Below, piece after piece: positions 46,309-55,446 of a stretch of DNA of 64,000 nt. Position numbers and translations under genes: made by a program. The notes under the pieces were generated by a model. That model saw only the letters and a list, made by a program, of their open reading frames with translations, was not told the DNA's origin and searched no databases. Source of the stretch: Pedobacter deserti (GTDB lineage: Bacteria > Bacteroidota > Bacteroidia > Sphingobacteriales > Sphingobacteriaceae); contig NZ_JAFMZQ010000001.1 of the NCBI RefSeq assembly GCF_024436415.1, positions 1,426,001 to 1,490,000 of the forward strand, in the 5' to 3' direction. The first letter of the stretch is position 1, and the number at the start of each line of letters is the position of its first letter.

Positions 46309-47775
46309 TCAATATCCCGGGTTCGGCGGCAGGTTTGGATTTCTCAACACATCGGTTGCCGGTATTGGATACAAGGCCCACCTCGGATCCCAGGTCGTTC
46401 CTTTCGTCAAGGCAACCGCGGGCATCACCTGATCAATGCGCCCGGTCCTTTTCAGGTCGAGCCAGCGATGGCCCCATTCCGCGAACAGCTCAGCCTGCCT
46501 CTCATGATAAATCGCATTAAGGATCGCTGTTTCACCGATGGCCGGACTTGCCATTAATCCTGCCCGTTTGCGTATAAGGTCCAGGTCTTCGAGGGCACCC
46601 GTGGTGTTGCCTCGTTTCGCTCTGGCCTCCGCACGGATCAGGTATTGCTCTGCAAGCCTTAAAACGATCAGGTACTCCGAAGGCGAGGCCGCATTTACGG
46701 TCCCGATTTTGTATTTATAAGGGTAGTAATAGGTAGTTCCTCCTGAAGTAATGCTCTTTACCCAGCCTTTATAGCGCTTGCTGTCGACATCAAAGGCCTC
46801 AAGCTGCGAGGGACTTAAATAAACGTAGTTAGTAGAGGTAGGAAAGGTGGTTGAAGAGGGTATAAATAGCCTTCCGTCCCCCGTATTCGCGAGCGTGGCG
46901 GCGGTTACCGGCTGCAAAGACCAGATGGTTTCTTTGCTGTTCTTCAGGAACACATTGTTTACCGATACTGTATCATAAGCCGCTTTGTTTTGAATTACGG
47001 ACGTCGCCTCTTCTTCTGCTTTTTCCCAATCTCCATGGTAAAGATAAACCCGCGCCAGAAGCGCAGCTGCAGCATATTTGTTTGGACGGACGCGTTCTAT
47101 GGTCGACTTCAATAAAGAGGCATCCAGGTAATTTTCAGACAAGAGCGTCCTGGCTTTGTTAGCATCTTCAATAATTAGTTGATAAATCTCCTCCCTGGGC
47201 GACTTAGGCAGATCAAAAGTAACGCTATAGTCGGTCGACAATACCTTGGGTACATCACCATATAGGTTAGCCAGGTAGAAATAACTGAAGGCTCTTAAAA
47301 AGTAAGCCTCGCCAAGCAATTGTAGCCGAATCGATTCGGTGAGTTTAGTCGTTCCGTTCAGGCCATCGATTGCCGCGTTAGCATTGTAAATAATGGAATA
47401 GGCGCTCACCCAAAAATCCCTGGTACCGGTAAATTCACTTTCGAGCCTGTTTTTGTAATATCTGTAGGCGTTGTGTGTTTCCGTGATCCCGTCGGCCAGC
47501 GTAAATTCATCCCCCGAAAGCCCTGAAAATACGGTCATCCCGCTCAAGCCGTTCCCTGCAGAGTTACCTAAACTGCTGCTTTCGGAGCTCATCGTTGTAT
47601 AGATGCCGGTAAGTACGGCAATTGCGGTCCCGTCCGACTCATATACGTTTTCCGCATTGATCGAAGTAGCGGGGGCGGGCAGGTCAACGAACTTTTCGCA
47701 GCCTGAGATAACTGTGGTGCATACAAACATCCAGATGATCAGGACTGGATTCTGTAATATGTTTTTCGTTTTCAT
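46309..47775 (-). CDS. SusD/RagB-family nutrient-binding lipoprotein (module C)
   Basis: 488 residues. Lipoprotein signal with Cys26 (IIWMFVCTTVISGC). SusD features: SIIYNANAAIDGLNG, LLGEAYFLRAFSYFYLANLYG, EYLIVLRLAEQYLIRAEARA and FAEWGHRWLDLKRTG. Surface substrate-binding partner of the SusC encoded 18 bp upstream. Substrate unknown. Confidence 0.94.
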   Translation of the reverse strand: MKTKNILQNPVLIIWMFVCTTVISGCEKFVDLPAPATSINAENVYESDGTAIAVLTGIYTTMSSESSSLGNSAGNGLSGMTVFSGLSGDEFTLADGITETHNAYRYYKNRLESEFTGTRDFWVSAYSIIYNANAAIDGLNGTTKLTESIRLQLLGEAYFLRAFSYFYLANLYGDVPKVLSTDYSVTFDLPKSPREEIYQLIIEDANKARTLLSENYLDASLLKSTIERVRPNKYAAAALLARVYLYHGDWEKAEEEATSVIQNKAAYDTVSVNNVFLKNSKETIWSLQPVTAATLANTGDGRLFIPSSTTFPTSTNYVYLSPSQLEAFDVDSKRYKGWVKSITSGGTTYYYPYKYKIGTVNAASPSEYLIVLRLAEQYLIRAEARAKRGNTTGALEDLDLIRKRAGLMASPAIGETAILNAIYHERQAELFAEWGHRWLDLKRTGRIDQVMPAVALTKGTTWDPRWALYPIPATDVLRNPNLPPNPGY

Positions 47776-47793
47776 TCTATGTCGTTTAGCTGT

Positions 47794-50700
47794 TTATAAA
47801 CCTACCTGTACGCCCAAGGTGATTACCCGTAATGGCGGTAAGGTGGAAATGCTTGCATTCTCCGGATCAAGGCCTAGATAGTCGGTAAAAGTCAGCAGGT
47901 TCTGACCCTGAGCGAAAATCCGGCAGTTCTGGAATCCTGCCGCTTGCTGCCATGCCGCAGGGATTGTCCAGGAGAACGATACGTTTTTCAATCGGATATA
48001 AGACGCATCGGTAAAGCCGCGGTCACTGTCGGTTATCGCCCTACCGCCATTGCTGATCCGTTGGATGTCGGTAATATCATTTTCCTTCTGCCATGCGTTC
48101 AGGAAATAGGTCGGAAGATTATAGCCAGGTGCCGTGTAACTGAAACCGCCCGGGAATGGGTAGGCCGTCAGGATGTTCGGCCCGGTCTGTTTCCTGAATT
48201 CGAACAGGAAGTCGAGCTGGAACTGTTTGTAAGTTACCGAATTTTGCAGCCCGCCAAAGAAACTTGGGTTCGGATCGTAATAGTGGATCCTGTCAGTAGT
48301 AGAATTCGGCGTGGTCACAATGCTTCCATCGGCCGCGTAAAACTGGTAAAGCCCGGTTTTCGGATCAACACCGGCGCTTTTGTACGTTTTTAAAACGTTT
48401 GCAGGCTGGCCAACTGCCAATCCGCGGGCATAAGTCGAATTCTCAATACCCGGAAACGAAACCAGTTTGTTTTCGGGAACAGTGAAATTAAAACTGGTTG
48501 CCCAGCTGAAATCATCGCGACGGATATTTGTACTGTTCAGCGCGACCTCCCATCCGGTATTTTGCACAATGGCCGGGAAATTTCTGGTCACCGTACCAAA
48601 ACCTGTAAGGGTAGGCAAAAGATAGGAGAGGAGCTGATTGCCTGAACGGTTGTAATAGTAACTGATGTCGGCCAATATGCGATCGTTCAGGAAGCCCAGA
48701 TTAATACCGCCCTGCAGTTTCTTTGTCAACTCCCATTGCAGGTCAGGATTGGCATGTTCCCTGGGCGATAAGGCTGTCGACCCCTGATAAGGATTGTTCG
48801 AAGAGATAGGCCCGTACTTGGTAATAAACTGGTAATCACCAATCTGATCGTTGCCGGTCGTACCATAGCTTACATGCAGTTTACCAAAGCTTAGCACACC
48901 CAGGTCAGCCGCCCAGCCTTCGTTGGTAAATAGCCAGGCAGCCCCCACTGCACCGAAGTTCTGCGCACGGTTGTTAGGGCCAAATCGGCTGCTTGCATCG
49001 CGCCTTCCAGTAAGATTGACGATGTATTTGTTTTGATAGTTGTAGTTTAACCGGCCAAAGACCGCGTTGTAACGGTAGGTGTTCCTTACAGTGTTCGCTA
49101 TTCTGAGCGTCGGAGCTGCAAGCGGGTCTTCCAAAACCTCATCACTGTTATAACCAGAGGCAGCAAGATGTACACTGTTCATGGTATTCTGCTGAAAGGT
49201 AGAGCCAATGAGTGCTTCAAGCTGGCCGGAGGCGATGGCAGCCTTGTAGTTAAGCTGGGGTTCGGCTATCCAGCTTTGAAAGCTGCCATTCCCGAAGGTC
49301 GAACGCCGTTGAGATGTAGGTTGAAGTTCCGGCGGATTGTAGGTGATCGGACTTTTTGATATCTCATCGGATGCCATATTCGTATAACCAAAAGTAGTTT
49401 TCACTTCAAGGTTGCGGAGCAATTGATAGCTTAGAACCGTATTGCCGATCAGGTTAGTCGTTTTATTCGTATACGTTGCCTCCTGTCGTGCCAGCGGGTT
49501 TAAAAAAGTCGACACACTGTCTGTTCCGGCAGCGTTGGGAATCCTTTCCCAGTTGAGCGTGCCATCGCCTTTATACAGAGCAGGCGAGTTTGGCGGAAGG
49601 CTCAGCGCCATGTTCGTATAGTCGGTACTGATCAGTTTATTATTGTCGTTCATATAATTGCCCGACATCTGGAATCGGAACTTATTGTTGGCGGAGGTAT
49701 GGTTGATGCTGATTCCAAGTGAGCCTTTGTTATCCGACAGATCACCCGGAAATACAGTTGTTTCGCGATGATAGCCCCCGTTTACGCGGAACGTCGTGTT
49801 TAGCCCGCCGCCGGAAACAGCAAACTGACCATCCATATATTGTGCGGTTCCGCCGATCAGTTCCTCCTGCCAATCGGTGTACCGGTTCGGATCGTATACA
49901 GTAATATCATAGTTTGTGGGACCGGCATTTGCAGCTGTCGGAGTAGCAGGTCTTTCCGGTACAGCAAGGTTGCTATGTTTGTAGGCCTGCCTGCGCATGG
50001 CGAGATATTGCTCGGTGTTCATCATATCCAGTTTGCTTGGAACGCTTCCCCAGCCGTTTTGAAAGGTTACATCTACTAAAGAGCGTCCCGCCCTGCCTTT
50101 CTTTGTGGTGATCAGCACTGCACCGTTGGCGGCCCTGGATCCGTAAATAGATGTTGCATCTGCATCCTTCAGTACCTCGATGCTTTCAATATCTGCAGGG
50201 TTAAGAAAGCTGAAAGGGTTTCCGCTTCCCTGTACTGCTCCGGTATAGAACGTCCCGGAGCTTCCAAGCACAGTGCTCACTGTAGGCATCGTCTGTGAAG
50301 TGAAGGGCACACCGTCTACCACAAAGAAAGGATCACGCCCTTTGCCAATAGAATTAATACCTTGAATGCGGATGGTTACGCCGGAATTAGGCAGTCCTGT
50401 GGTCTGCGTTATGCTTACCCCAGGCATACGGCCGGCAAGTGCCAGTAGCGGATTGCTGACCGGCTGTTTTGCGATATCTTCGGCCTTAACGGACACGATG
50501 TTTCCGGTGCTTAATCTTTTACTGGTCACCCCATAGGCTTGAATCTGCACCTGGTCGAGTATATTGTCGGCCAGCTCTAGCTCAATGGTGCCCAGATTCG
50601 CAGCCGCGGCAACTTCCTTTGGCTTATGGCCAAGATAAGTTATGACCAGAGTTGCCCCTTCAGCAACACCCCTTAAGGTAAAGCCTCCGTCGGCACCGGT

Positions 50701-51192
50701 AATGGCTGCACCTTTTCCGTTTTTTATCTTTACACCCGCTCCAAGGAGAGGCTGGCCGGTTTCGTCGACAACCCGGCCCTGTACATCAATAGCTGCGAAA
50801 CGCTCAGCGAGCTTGTCCAGGAAGGTCTTCTCAGGCTTCCTTTTAATCGTAACATTCTTCGCGCTGATCTCATAAGTAAGCGGCAAACCCGACAATACGG
50901 TTTTTAATGCTTGTTCGATAGTAGCCTCGCGCAGCCGCACGCTTACCTGTGTACTGGGCGGGATTAGTTCTCCCTCATAGAAAAAGTCGTAACCGCTTTG
51001 GCTGCGGATTTGTTTTAATACAGCACTCAAGGGTGTGTTTTTTTGGTTCAGTGTAATACGCTGACCGAATGTGGCCGCGCTAACCTGCAGCAGCGAGGCG
51101 AATAAAATGACGGTAGTCAGGCGCATAATCAGCCATAATTTGCGGTATAACCCATCGGTTATACCTGGTTCTTTGGTATAAAATTGATACAT
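47794..51192 (-). CDS. SusC/RagA-type TonB-dependent outer membrane transporter (module C)
   Basis: 1132 residues. Signal peptide about 1-43 (MRLTTVILFASLLQVSAATF), STN domain (about 50-118), carboxypeptidase-regulatory-like domain (about 135-205, VQGRVVDETGQPLLGAGVKI), TonB-contacting segment (VQIQAYGVTSKRLSTG), plug with SusC signature (VLKDADATSIYGSRAANGAV) and a beta-barrel ending in VITLGVQVGL. As in module A the STN domain links it to FecR. Its leader contains the A-run/stem-loop described separately. Confidence 0.95.
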   Translation of the reverse strand: MYQFYTKEPGITDGLYRKLWLIMRLTTVILFASLLQVSAATFGQRITLNQKNTPLSAVLKQIRSQSGYDFFYEGELIPPSTQVSVRLREATIEQALKTVLSGLPLTYEISAKNVTIKRKPEKTFLDKLAERFAAIDVQGRVVDETGQPLLGAGVKIKNGKGAAITGADGGFTLRGVAEGATLVITYLGHKPKEVAAAANLGTIELELADNILDQVQIQAYGVTSKRLSTGNIVSVKAEDIAKQPVSNPLLALAGRMPGVSITQTTGLPNSGVTIRIQGINSIGKGRDPFFVVDGVPFTSQTMPTVSTVLGSSGTFYTGAVQGSGNPFSFLNPADIESIEVLKDADATSIYGSRAANGAVLITTKKGRAGRSLVDVTFQNGWGSVPSKLDMMNTEQYLAMRRQAYKHSNLAVPERPATPTAANAGPTNYDITVYDPNRYTDWQEELIGGTAQYMDGQFAVSGGGLNTTFRVNGGYHRETTVFPGDLSDNKGSLGISINHTSANNKFRFQMSGNYMNDNNKLISTDYTNMALSLPPNSPALYKGDGTLNWERIPNAAGTDSVSTFLNPLARQEATYTNKTTNLIGNTVLSYQLLRNLEVKTTFGYTNMASDEISKSPITYNPPELQPTSQRRSTFGNGSFQSWIAEPQLNYKAAIASGQLEALIGSTFQQNTMNSVHLAASGYNSDEVLEDPLAAPTLRIANTVRNTYRYNAVFGRLNYNYQNKYIVNLTGRRDASSRFGPNNRAQNFGAVGAAWLFTNEGWAADLGVLSFGKLHVSYGTTGNDQIGDYQFITKYGPISSNNPYQGSTALSPREHANPDLQWELTKKLQGGINLGFLNDRILADISYYYNRSGNQLLSYLLPTLTGFGTVTRNFPAIVQNTGWEVALNSTNIRRDDFSWATSFNFTVPENKLVSFPGIENSTYARGLAVGQPANVLKTYKSAGVDPKTGLYQFYAADGSIVTTPNSTTDRIHYYDPNPSFFGGLQNSVTYKQFQLDFLFEFRKQTGPNILTAYPFPGGFSYTAPGYNLPTYFLNAWQKENDITDIQRISNGGRAITDSDRGFTDASYIRLKNVSFSWTIPAAWQQAAGFQNCRIFAQGQNLLTFTDYLGLDPENASISTLPPLRVITLGVQVGL

Positions 51193-51286
51193 TTACGTTT
51201 AGTTTGGTTCTGTACAGCAGCCCCTTGCCGTCGAAAACTAGTGGCTGTCTGCAGTTAAAAATTGATTCGTTGATTTTCCAAACACA

Positions 51287-51322
51287 AACCAGTGGTGTCT
51301 TACACTGCTGGTTTGCTTTTTT
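51287..51322 (-). promoter_or_regulatory. A-run plus stem-loop in the susC leader, module C
   Basis: In the operon direction AAAAAAGCA (51322-51314) is followed by a stem with arms 51313-51302 and 51298-51287 (AACCAG/CTGGTT outer, ACAC/GTGT inner, two wobble pairs between, 3-nt loop). It ends 94 nt before the susC ATG. Sequence of the stem differs from module A, but the A-run and distance are the same. Confidence 0.5.
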
Positions 51323-51359
51323 AAGTAGTTAATTTAGCTATAGGCGTTTTCCTTTCTTT

Positions 51360-52472
51360 TTATCGGGTTACATGTAGTCTTTTCCCTTCCAGATGGAAGC
51401 GGGCAATACCCGATGATTCAATAAAATTTAATACCTCCGACAACTTCTTGTCCCTCGAGATCCAGCCTCCGGTATAGAGGTTCTCGGGAATTGATTCGTC
51501 AAAGCTGACATCCACGTCGTACCAGCGTGCGATCTTTCGCATAGCTACTTTAAAATTTACCTGATCAAAGTTGAACTCACCTTTCGTCCAGTCGGCAAAG
51601 TCGGCCGCATTTACTTTCGCTACTTTTATGGAGCCGTCCTGAATCAATGCTTGCTGTCCGGGCACAATTGTTTTTTCGGAGGCACCCCATAGTACACGTA
51701 TGGATCCCTCCATGAGGGTAGTCGCTTTTACCGGTTCATCGGAATAACTATTGATGTTAAACCGGGTACCTAAAACCTCTACTTGATGGCCGTTTGACTG
51801 CACTACAAAAGGGTGCGCTTTGTCTTTTGCTACATCAAAAAATGCTTCGCCTTCCAATGTTACACGGCGCTTACCCGATTCAACTAAGCCAGCTGTATAG
51901 GTTATCGATGAGGCGGCATTCAGCCAAACGTTCGAGCCGTCTGGCAAGCGCAGCCGGTAAGTCTGCCCCTTTTCCGTACTCAGCGTATTAAGATTGTCTA
52001 GCTCAGCCGCCCCGGCTTTTATCTCATAAATTAACTCCCCGTTAGCTGCTTTGGTAATAACAACGCCCGATTCCTCGGCCAGCTTACCGTTACCGGCATC
52101 CGACAGGCTGATTCTTTTTCCATTTGACAAGGTGAGTGTGGCACCCAGTTTACCTGGGTCTGCGTCGCCTGCGTATGTGGAGACTTCTTTGGTTAACATA
52201 CTCCTGTGGTTTGCGTAATAAAACAGGCCAGCTGCGAGGATAAGAATAATAGAGGCTGCGGCGGCAAAACGCGGCCACAACCGTCGCCGCCGGGCTGCAA
52301 GATTAAGGCGCCTGCCTAATTTGTCCAGGCGTAGGTCCAGTTGCTCATCTGTCAGAACCTTTCCATCGAAATGTCCAAAGCTCAGCCAGTTGTTGAGCAA
52401 AGCTTTCTCCTTTTCGGTGCACTGACCGTTACTGTATCTTGCCAGCAGGTCCTGAAACTGATCCTTATTCAT
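51360..52472 (-). CDS. FecR-family anti-sigma factor (module C)
   Basis: 370 residues. One membrane segment (about 67-87, RFAAAASIILILAAGLFYY), FecR domain (STEKGQTYRLRLPDGSNV, GEAFFDVAKDKAHPFVV, VLGTRFNINSYSDE) and C-terminal DUF4974-like domain (IARWYDVDVSFDESIPENLY). It should restrain the ECF sigma factor encoded 67 bp upstream. Confidence 0.93.
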   Translation of the reverse strand: MNKDQFQDLLARYSNGQCTEKEKALLNNWLSFGHFDGKVLTDEQLDLRLDKLGRRLNLAARRRRLWPRFAAAASIILILAAGLFYYANHRSMLTKEVSTYAGDADPGKLGATLTLSNGKRISLSDAGNGKLAEESGVVITKAANGELIYEIKAGAAELDNLNTLSTEKGQTYRLRLPDGSNVWLNAASSITYTAGLVESGKRRVTLEGEAFFDVAKDKAHPFVVQSNGHQVEVLGTRFNINSYSDEPVKATTLMEGSIRVLWGASEKTIVPGQQALIQDGSIKVAKVNAADFADWTKGEFNFDQVNFKVAMRKIARWYDVDVSFDESIPENLYTGGWISRDKKLSEVLNFIESSGIARFHLEGKRLHVTR

Positions 52473-52539
52473 CTGGTCGGGTTAATTGATACCCTATAGT
52501 CAGTAAACTGTGGCGGCAGGGTTAAATAAAAATGAAAAT

Positions 52540-53115
52540 TTATAGGAAAAGGAGAACGCTCATGGTGCCAAGCTTCGTTTTCAGGATTTTTAGCGCATGA
52601 TGCATGTGGCTTTTAACGGTTTCTTCAGACAGTTCAAGTTCTGCTGCAATCTGTTTCCGACTATATCCATCCTGCCTGCTCAGCTGAAACACCTGGCGCA
52701 TTTTATCTGGCAATGCGGCTATTTCTTTTTCTATCAGTGCGGCAAGTTCCTTGTGCCGGATCAGGTAGTCCGTTTCTTCAGCGCTGATCTCATTGTTAAG
52801 ATATTCATTAAAAGAATCGAGGTAGCGCTCCGATAATTTACGTTTTGAAAAAACGTTGATGATCTGGTATCTGACGGCATTATACAGGTAAGGGGCAAGC
52901 AGGGTGTTGTCGTTCAACTGAGTCCGCCTGTTCCAGAGCGAAAGAAAAAGTTCGTGCAGAATATCTTCAACCTCCTGTTCGCTGTCTAACCGTTTCAGAG
53001 CGAAGGCATAGAGTAGCTTTTTATACCGGTTGTAAATCTCGGCATAAGCCGAATGGTTGCCCGACTTAAGCAGCAAGGTTAGTTCCTGATCGGTATAAGT
53101 GCGATAATCGGCCAT
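52540..53115 (-). CDS. RNA polymerase sigma-70 factor, ECF subfamily (module C)
   Basis: 191 residues. Region 2 about 20-65 (AYAEIYNRYKKLLYAFAL, DILHELFLSLWNRR), region 4 about 130-180 (YSRKQIAAELELSEETVKSHM). Similar in length and motif to the module A sigma factor. It heads module C and is preceded by a terminator for the Rnk/Gre-like gene. Confidence 0.95.
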   Translation of the reverse strand: MADYRTYTDQELTLLLKSGNHSAYAEIYNRYKKLLYAFALKRLDSEQEVEDILHELFLSLWNRRTQLNDNTLLAPYLYNAVRYQIINVFSKRKLSERYLDSFNEYLNNEISAEETDYLIRHKELAALIEKEIAALPDKMRQVFQLSRQDGYSRKQIAAELELSEETVKSHMHHALKILKTKLGTMSVLLFL

Positions 53116-53137
53116 ACGAATCGTAAAACTACTAAAA

Positions 53138-53145
53138 CAAAATTA
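53138..53145 (-). promoter_or_regulatory. TAnnTTTG promoter box for the module C sigma gene
   Basis: Minus-strand TAATTTTG matches the -7 consensus and ends 22 nt before the ATG at 53115. It overlaps the T-rich tail of the upstream terminator. Confidence 0.4.
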
Positions 53146-53174
53146 AACGGGCGGCATATGTATAATGTCGCCCG
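53138..53174 (-). terminator. Intrinsic terminator after the Rnk/Gre-like gene
   Basis: CGGGCGGCAT (53148-53157) and ATGTCGCCCG (53165-53174) make a 10-bp stem (one G-T wobble) with a 7-nt loop. On the minus strand it is followed by TTTAATTTTG. It separates the 53192 gene from module C. Confidence 0.75.
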
Positions 53175-53191
53175 ATCAAACCCTCAGAGCA

Positions 53192-53581
53192 TTAATCCTT
53201 CTCATTATGCACCTCAGCAATCCTGAACTTCTTCAGGCCCGCTGGTACCTGCCATTGTACGGTTTCGCTTTTGCTGAAGCCGATGAGGGCCGCGCCGATA
53301 GGGGATAGAATTGAAATCTTATTTTCCCTGATATTGGCATGCTGAGGCAATACAAGGCATACTTCCCTTGCGGCGCCATTTTCCTCGTCAACAATCTGCA
53401 CCCGAGAGTTGATGCGGATAACATGTGGTGGAAATGCATGTTTTTTTACCACCACTGCTCTGCCTAGTTCGGCCGAAAGGGACATGTCGCCTGAGCTCCC
53501 GTCCGTTTTGGTGAAATAGGGTTTAAGTAACTGATAATCATCTTCCCTGATGATTACCGGGATGTTTGCATTTAAATTCAT
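53192..53581 (-). CDS. Rnk/GreA-GreB C-terminal-like transcription factor
   Basis: 129 residues. The C-terminal half carries the GreA/GreB FKBP-like domain (NKISILSPIGAALIGFSKSE), while the N-terminal part is short and lacks the long acidic coiled coil of Gre proteins, as in Rnk (nucleoside diphosphate kinase regulator). It probably binds RNA polymerase near the secondary channel. Monocistronic, with its own terminator. Confidence 0.85.
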   Translation of the reverse strand: MNLNANIPVIIREDDYQLLKPYFTKTDGSSGDMSLSAELGRAVVVKKHAFPPHVIRINSRVQIVDEENGAAREVCLVLPQHANIRENKISILSPIGAALIGFSKSETVQWQVPAGLKKFRIAEVHNEKD

Positions 53582-53895
53582 AACAATATATTAAAAGGAG
53601 TGATAAATGTGTTCGTCTGGACTTCGCCGCGAAGTGAAAAAATAGCGAGACTAGTGAAAGAATCTAGCTTTAAACCCAGACCCTGACGAAATTGTTTAGG
53701 AGGCCTGGGCTACGGTATTGAAAACCTTAAAGCAGGAGAAAAAGTACTTAAATGCAGGCAGGATAACTGAAAGCAAAGCACAAGAGGCAGCCTTAACGAA
53801 AAGAGATTTCGCATTTACGGGCTTGCCGTACAAAGGGGCGCTGTGTAAACTTTGGTGTGCCAAGTAAGGCAAAGATAAGGAAAATAAAACGGAGG
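53582..53895. other. Intergenic stretch without a recognised gene
   Basis: 314 bp between the Rnk/Gre-like gene and the DUF2383-type gene. A short stem ACTTCG-CCG-CGAAGT is visible around 53620-53635. A 67-codon minus-strand frame (53696-53899) is present but looks non-coding. Nothing else is supported. Confidence 0.5.
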
Positions 53896-54360
53896 TCAAC
53901 CATTCAGCTCTTCCAATCGACGGCGGTAGGTCTCAATCTCCGTAAGCGCCTCGCGGATGCCGGTGCGCTGACGCTGCAGCAGTTCCAGATGATCAACGTG
54001 AAGCGCCGGATCGTCTAAAACCTTATCGAACTTTTCAAGTGCCGCCTTTTCGCCGGTTTCAATGGCCGATAATATAGCGATGTCTTCTTTACTGCTTAAA
54101 GCCTGCTTAATGTCGATCCAGGTGCGGTGAAGTGCGCCCAGTACGCCTCCGCTCTCATTTTCAGAGTCGCCGCCATGTGCATGCAAGTGTGCTTTCAGGT
54201 CGTCCGCAAACGCAGCACGCTGGGCCGAGTAGGTTAGAAATAACCCTTGTAACTCTATGCTTTCAGTCGTCGTGCTGGCCGAGTCATAGCCCTCCTTTCC
54301 ATCGTTCAGGATATTAATTAAACCCTTCAGGTCGCTGATTACTTGATTGTTGCTCTCCAT
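53896..54360 (-). CDS. PA2169/DUF2383-type four-helix-bundle protein
   Basis: 154 residues. Helical family pattern: VISDLKGLINILNDGKEGYD, AFADDLKAHLHAHGG, LHRTWIDIKQALSSKEDIAIL, LERQRTGIREALTEIE-like C-terminus. Ferritin-like fold, reported in stress regulons of other bacteria; function not settled. Starts divergently from the rhomboid-fold gene, 78 bp apart. Confidence 0.88.
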   Translation of the reverse strand: MESNNQVISDLKGLINILNDGKEGYDSASTTTESIELQGLFLTYSAQRAAFADDLKAHLHAHGGDSENESGGVLGALHRTWIDIKQALSSKEDIAILSAIETGEKAALEKFDKVLDDPALHVDHLELLQRQRTGIREALTEIETYRRRLEELNG

Positions 54361-54438
54361 AACGCAGATATTTTTATAAATAAACCAATATCAACGGTCA
54401 TTAGTTTTCCGTATATTGTGTTGACCAAATTAACGCGT

Positions 54439-55446
54439 ATGGCAACGACACTTCCCAATCGGTCAAATTCCACTTCCCAGGAGGTATATCCGCTGGGCGA
54501 TATCTCTCCCGAGGCATACCGGGGTCTGGCCCTGCATGCTGCAAAAGAACTGGGCTGGGCGATTTTTGATATAGATGCAACAGGCTTCAAGGCTTATACA
54601 AATCCTTATGTTGCTGCCGATAACCGCCTTATACATTTTTCGGTTAACGACGATATGGCAAGTGTCCGATGCGAGAATATTAGTGCACAGTTATTTGATT
54701 ATGGCGGTGGTCGCATTTTTCAGTTCATAGAAAAGATGCAGGCCATGCGGCCCGATTTTACTGAGGAAGAATTGAAGTCCATATACGAGCGCCGGGAGAT
54801 GTTGAAGGTAGATACCCCCACGATCGCGCCGGAGGTGACTAATAGAGGCTTTGCCTCGTTCTTCCTCCCGCGCGAGGGCTATATCATTACACCGCTGCTG
54901 GTCAACATAAGCCTGCTCATCTTTATCATTATGCGTCTTTCCGGGGTGCCTTTCTTTGCGGCAGGCGAAGAGGCGCTGATAAGATGGGGTGCTAATTTTG
55001 GTCCGGACACCCTGAATGGGCAGCCGTGGCGTCTCATTACAGCATCTTTTCTAAGCACGGGTGTTCTTCCGCTCCTCGTAAGCATGTTTGCGCTGGTGTA
55101 CATCGGACAAATATTAGAACCCCTCCTGGGTTCCTTGCGGTTCACACTCGCGTACCTCCTCGGGGCTATAGCTGCAGGTCTAACTTCCCTGTGGTGGAAT
55201 GACGCCGCAGCAACCTCAGGAGCCTTTGGTGCCATTTTTGGGCTCTGCGGCATTTGCCTGGCAGTGTTCTCCACTGAGCTTTTACCTCGGGGGCTGCGGA
55301 AGAGCATGTTCAGAAATATGTGCATCTTTACGCTCCTCTGCCTGTTTTTTCTAAAGCAACCCAGCGATTACTACGTTGCTGTCTTTGGAAGCCTGACCTA
55401 TGGTGTCGTTTTTGGCTACAGTACCTATCGCTTTTTATACATCTGA
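54439..55446 (+). CDS. Rhomboid-fold membrane protein lacking the catalytic dyad (probable pseudoprotease)
   Basis: 335 residues from ATG 54439; a longer in-frame start at 54343 would run into the divergent gene. Soluble N-terminal part (about 1-140), then about six membrane helices. The rhomboid landmarks are present but altered: PWRLITASFLSTGVLPLLVSM replaces the usual FLHxxxxHLxxNM (both His and the Asn lost), GAFGAIFG replaces GASGAIFG (Phe263 in place of the nucleophile Ser), and the last helix (VAVFGSLTYGVVFG) has no His; the membrane part contains no histidine at all. Family is clear, protease activity is very unlikely. A Ser three residues before Phe263 is a less good alignment for a nucleophile. 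It overlaps the convergent GIN-domain gene by 22 bp. Confidence 0.85.
   Translation: MATTLPNRSNSTSQEVYPLGDISPEAYRGLALHAAKELGWAIFDIDATGFKAYTNPYVAADNRLIHFSVNDDMASVRCENISAQLFDYGGGRIFQFIEKMQAMRPDFTEEELKSIYERREMLKVDTPTIAPEVTNRGFASFFLPREGYIITPLLVNISLLIFIIMRLSGVPFFAAGEEALIRWGANFGPDTLNGQPWRLITASFLSTGVLPLLVSMFALVYIGQILEPLLGSLRFTLAYLLGAIAAGLTSLWWNDAAATSGAFGAIFGLCGICLAVFSTELLPRGLRKSMFRNMCIFTLLCLFFLKQPSDYYVAVFGSLTYGVVFGYSTYRFLYI

Noticed and set aside
53696..53899. 67-codon minus-strand frame between the Rnk/Gre-like and DUF2383 genes
   Set aside because: Composition is not protein-like, no start context, no motif; treated as non-coding.
54343..54438. 32-codon upstream extension of the rhomboid-fold gene
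   Set aside because: It runs over the start of the divergent DUF2383-type gene; ATG 54439 leaves a normal promoter gap.
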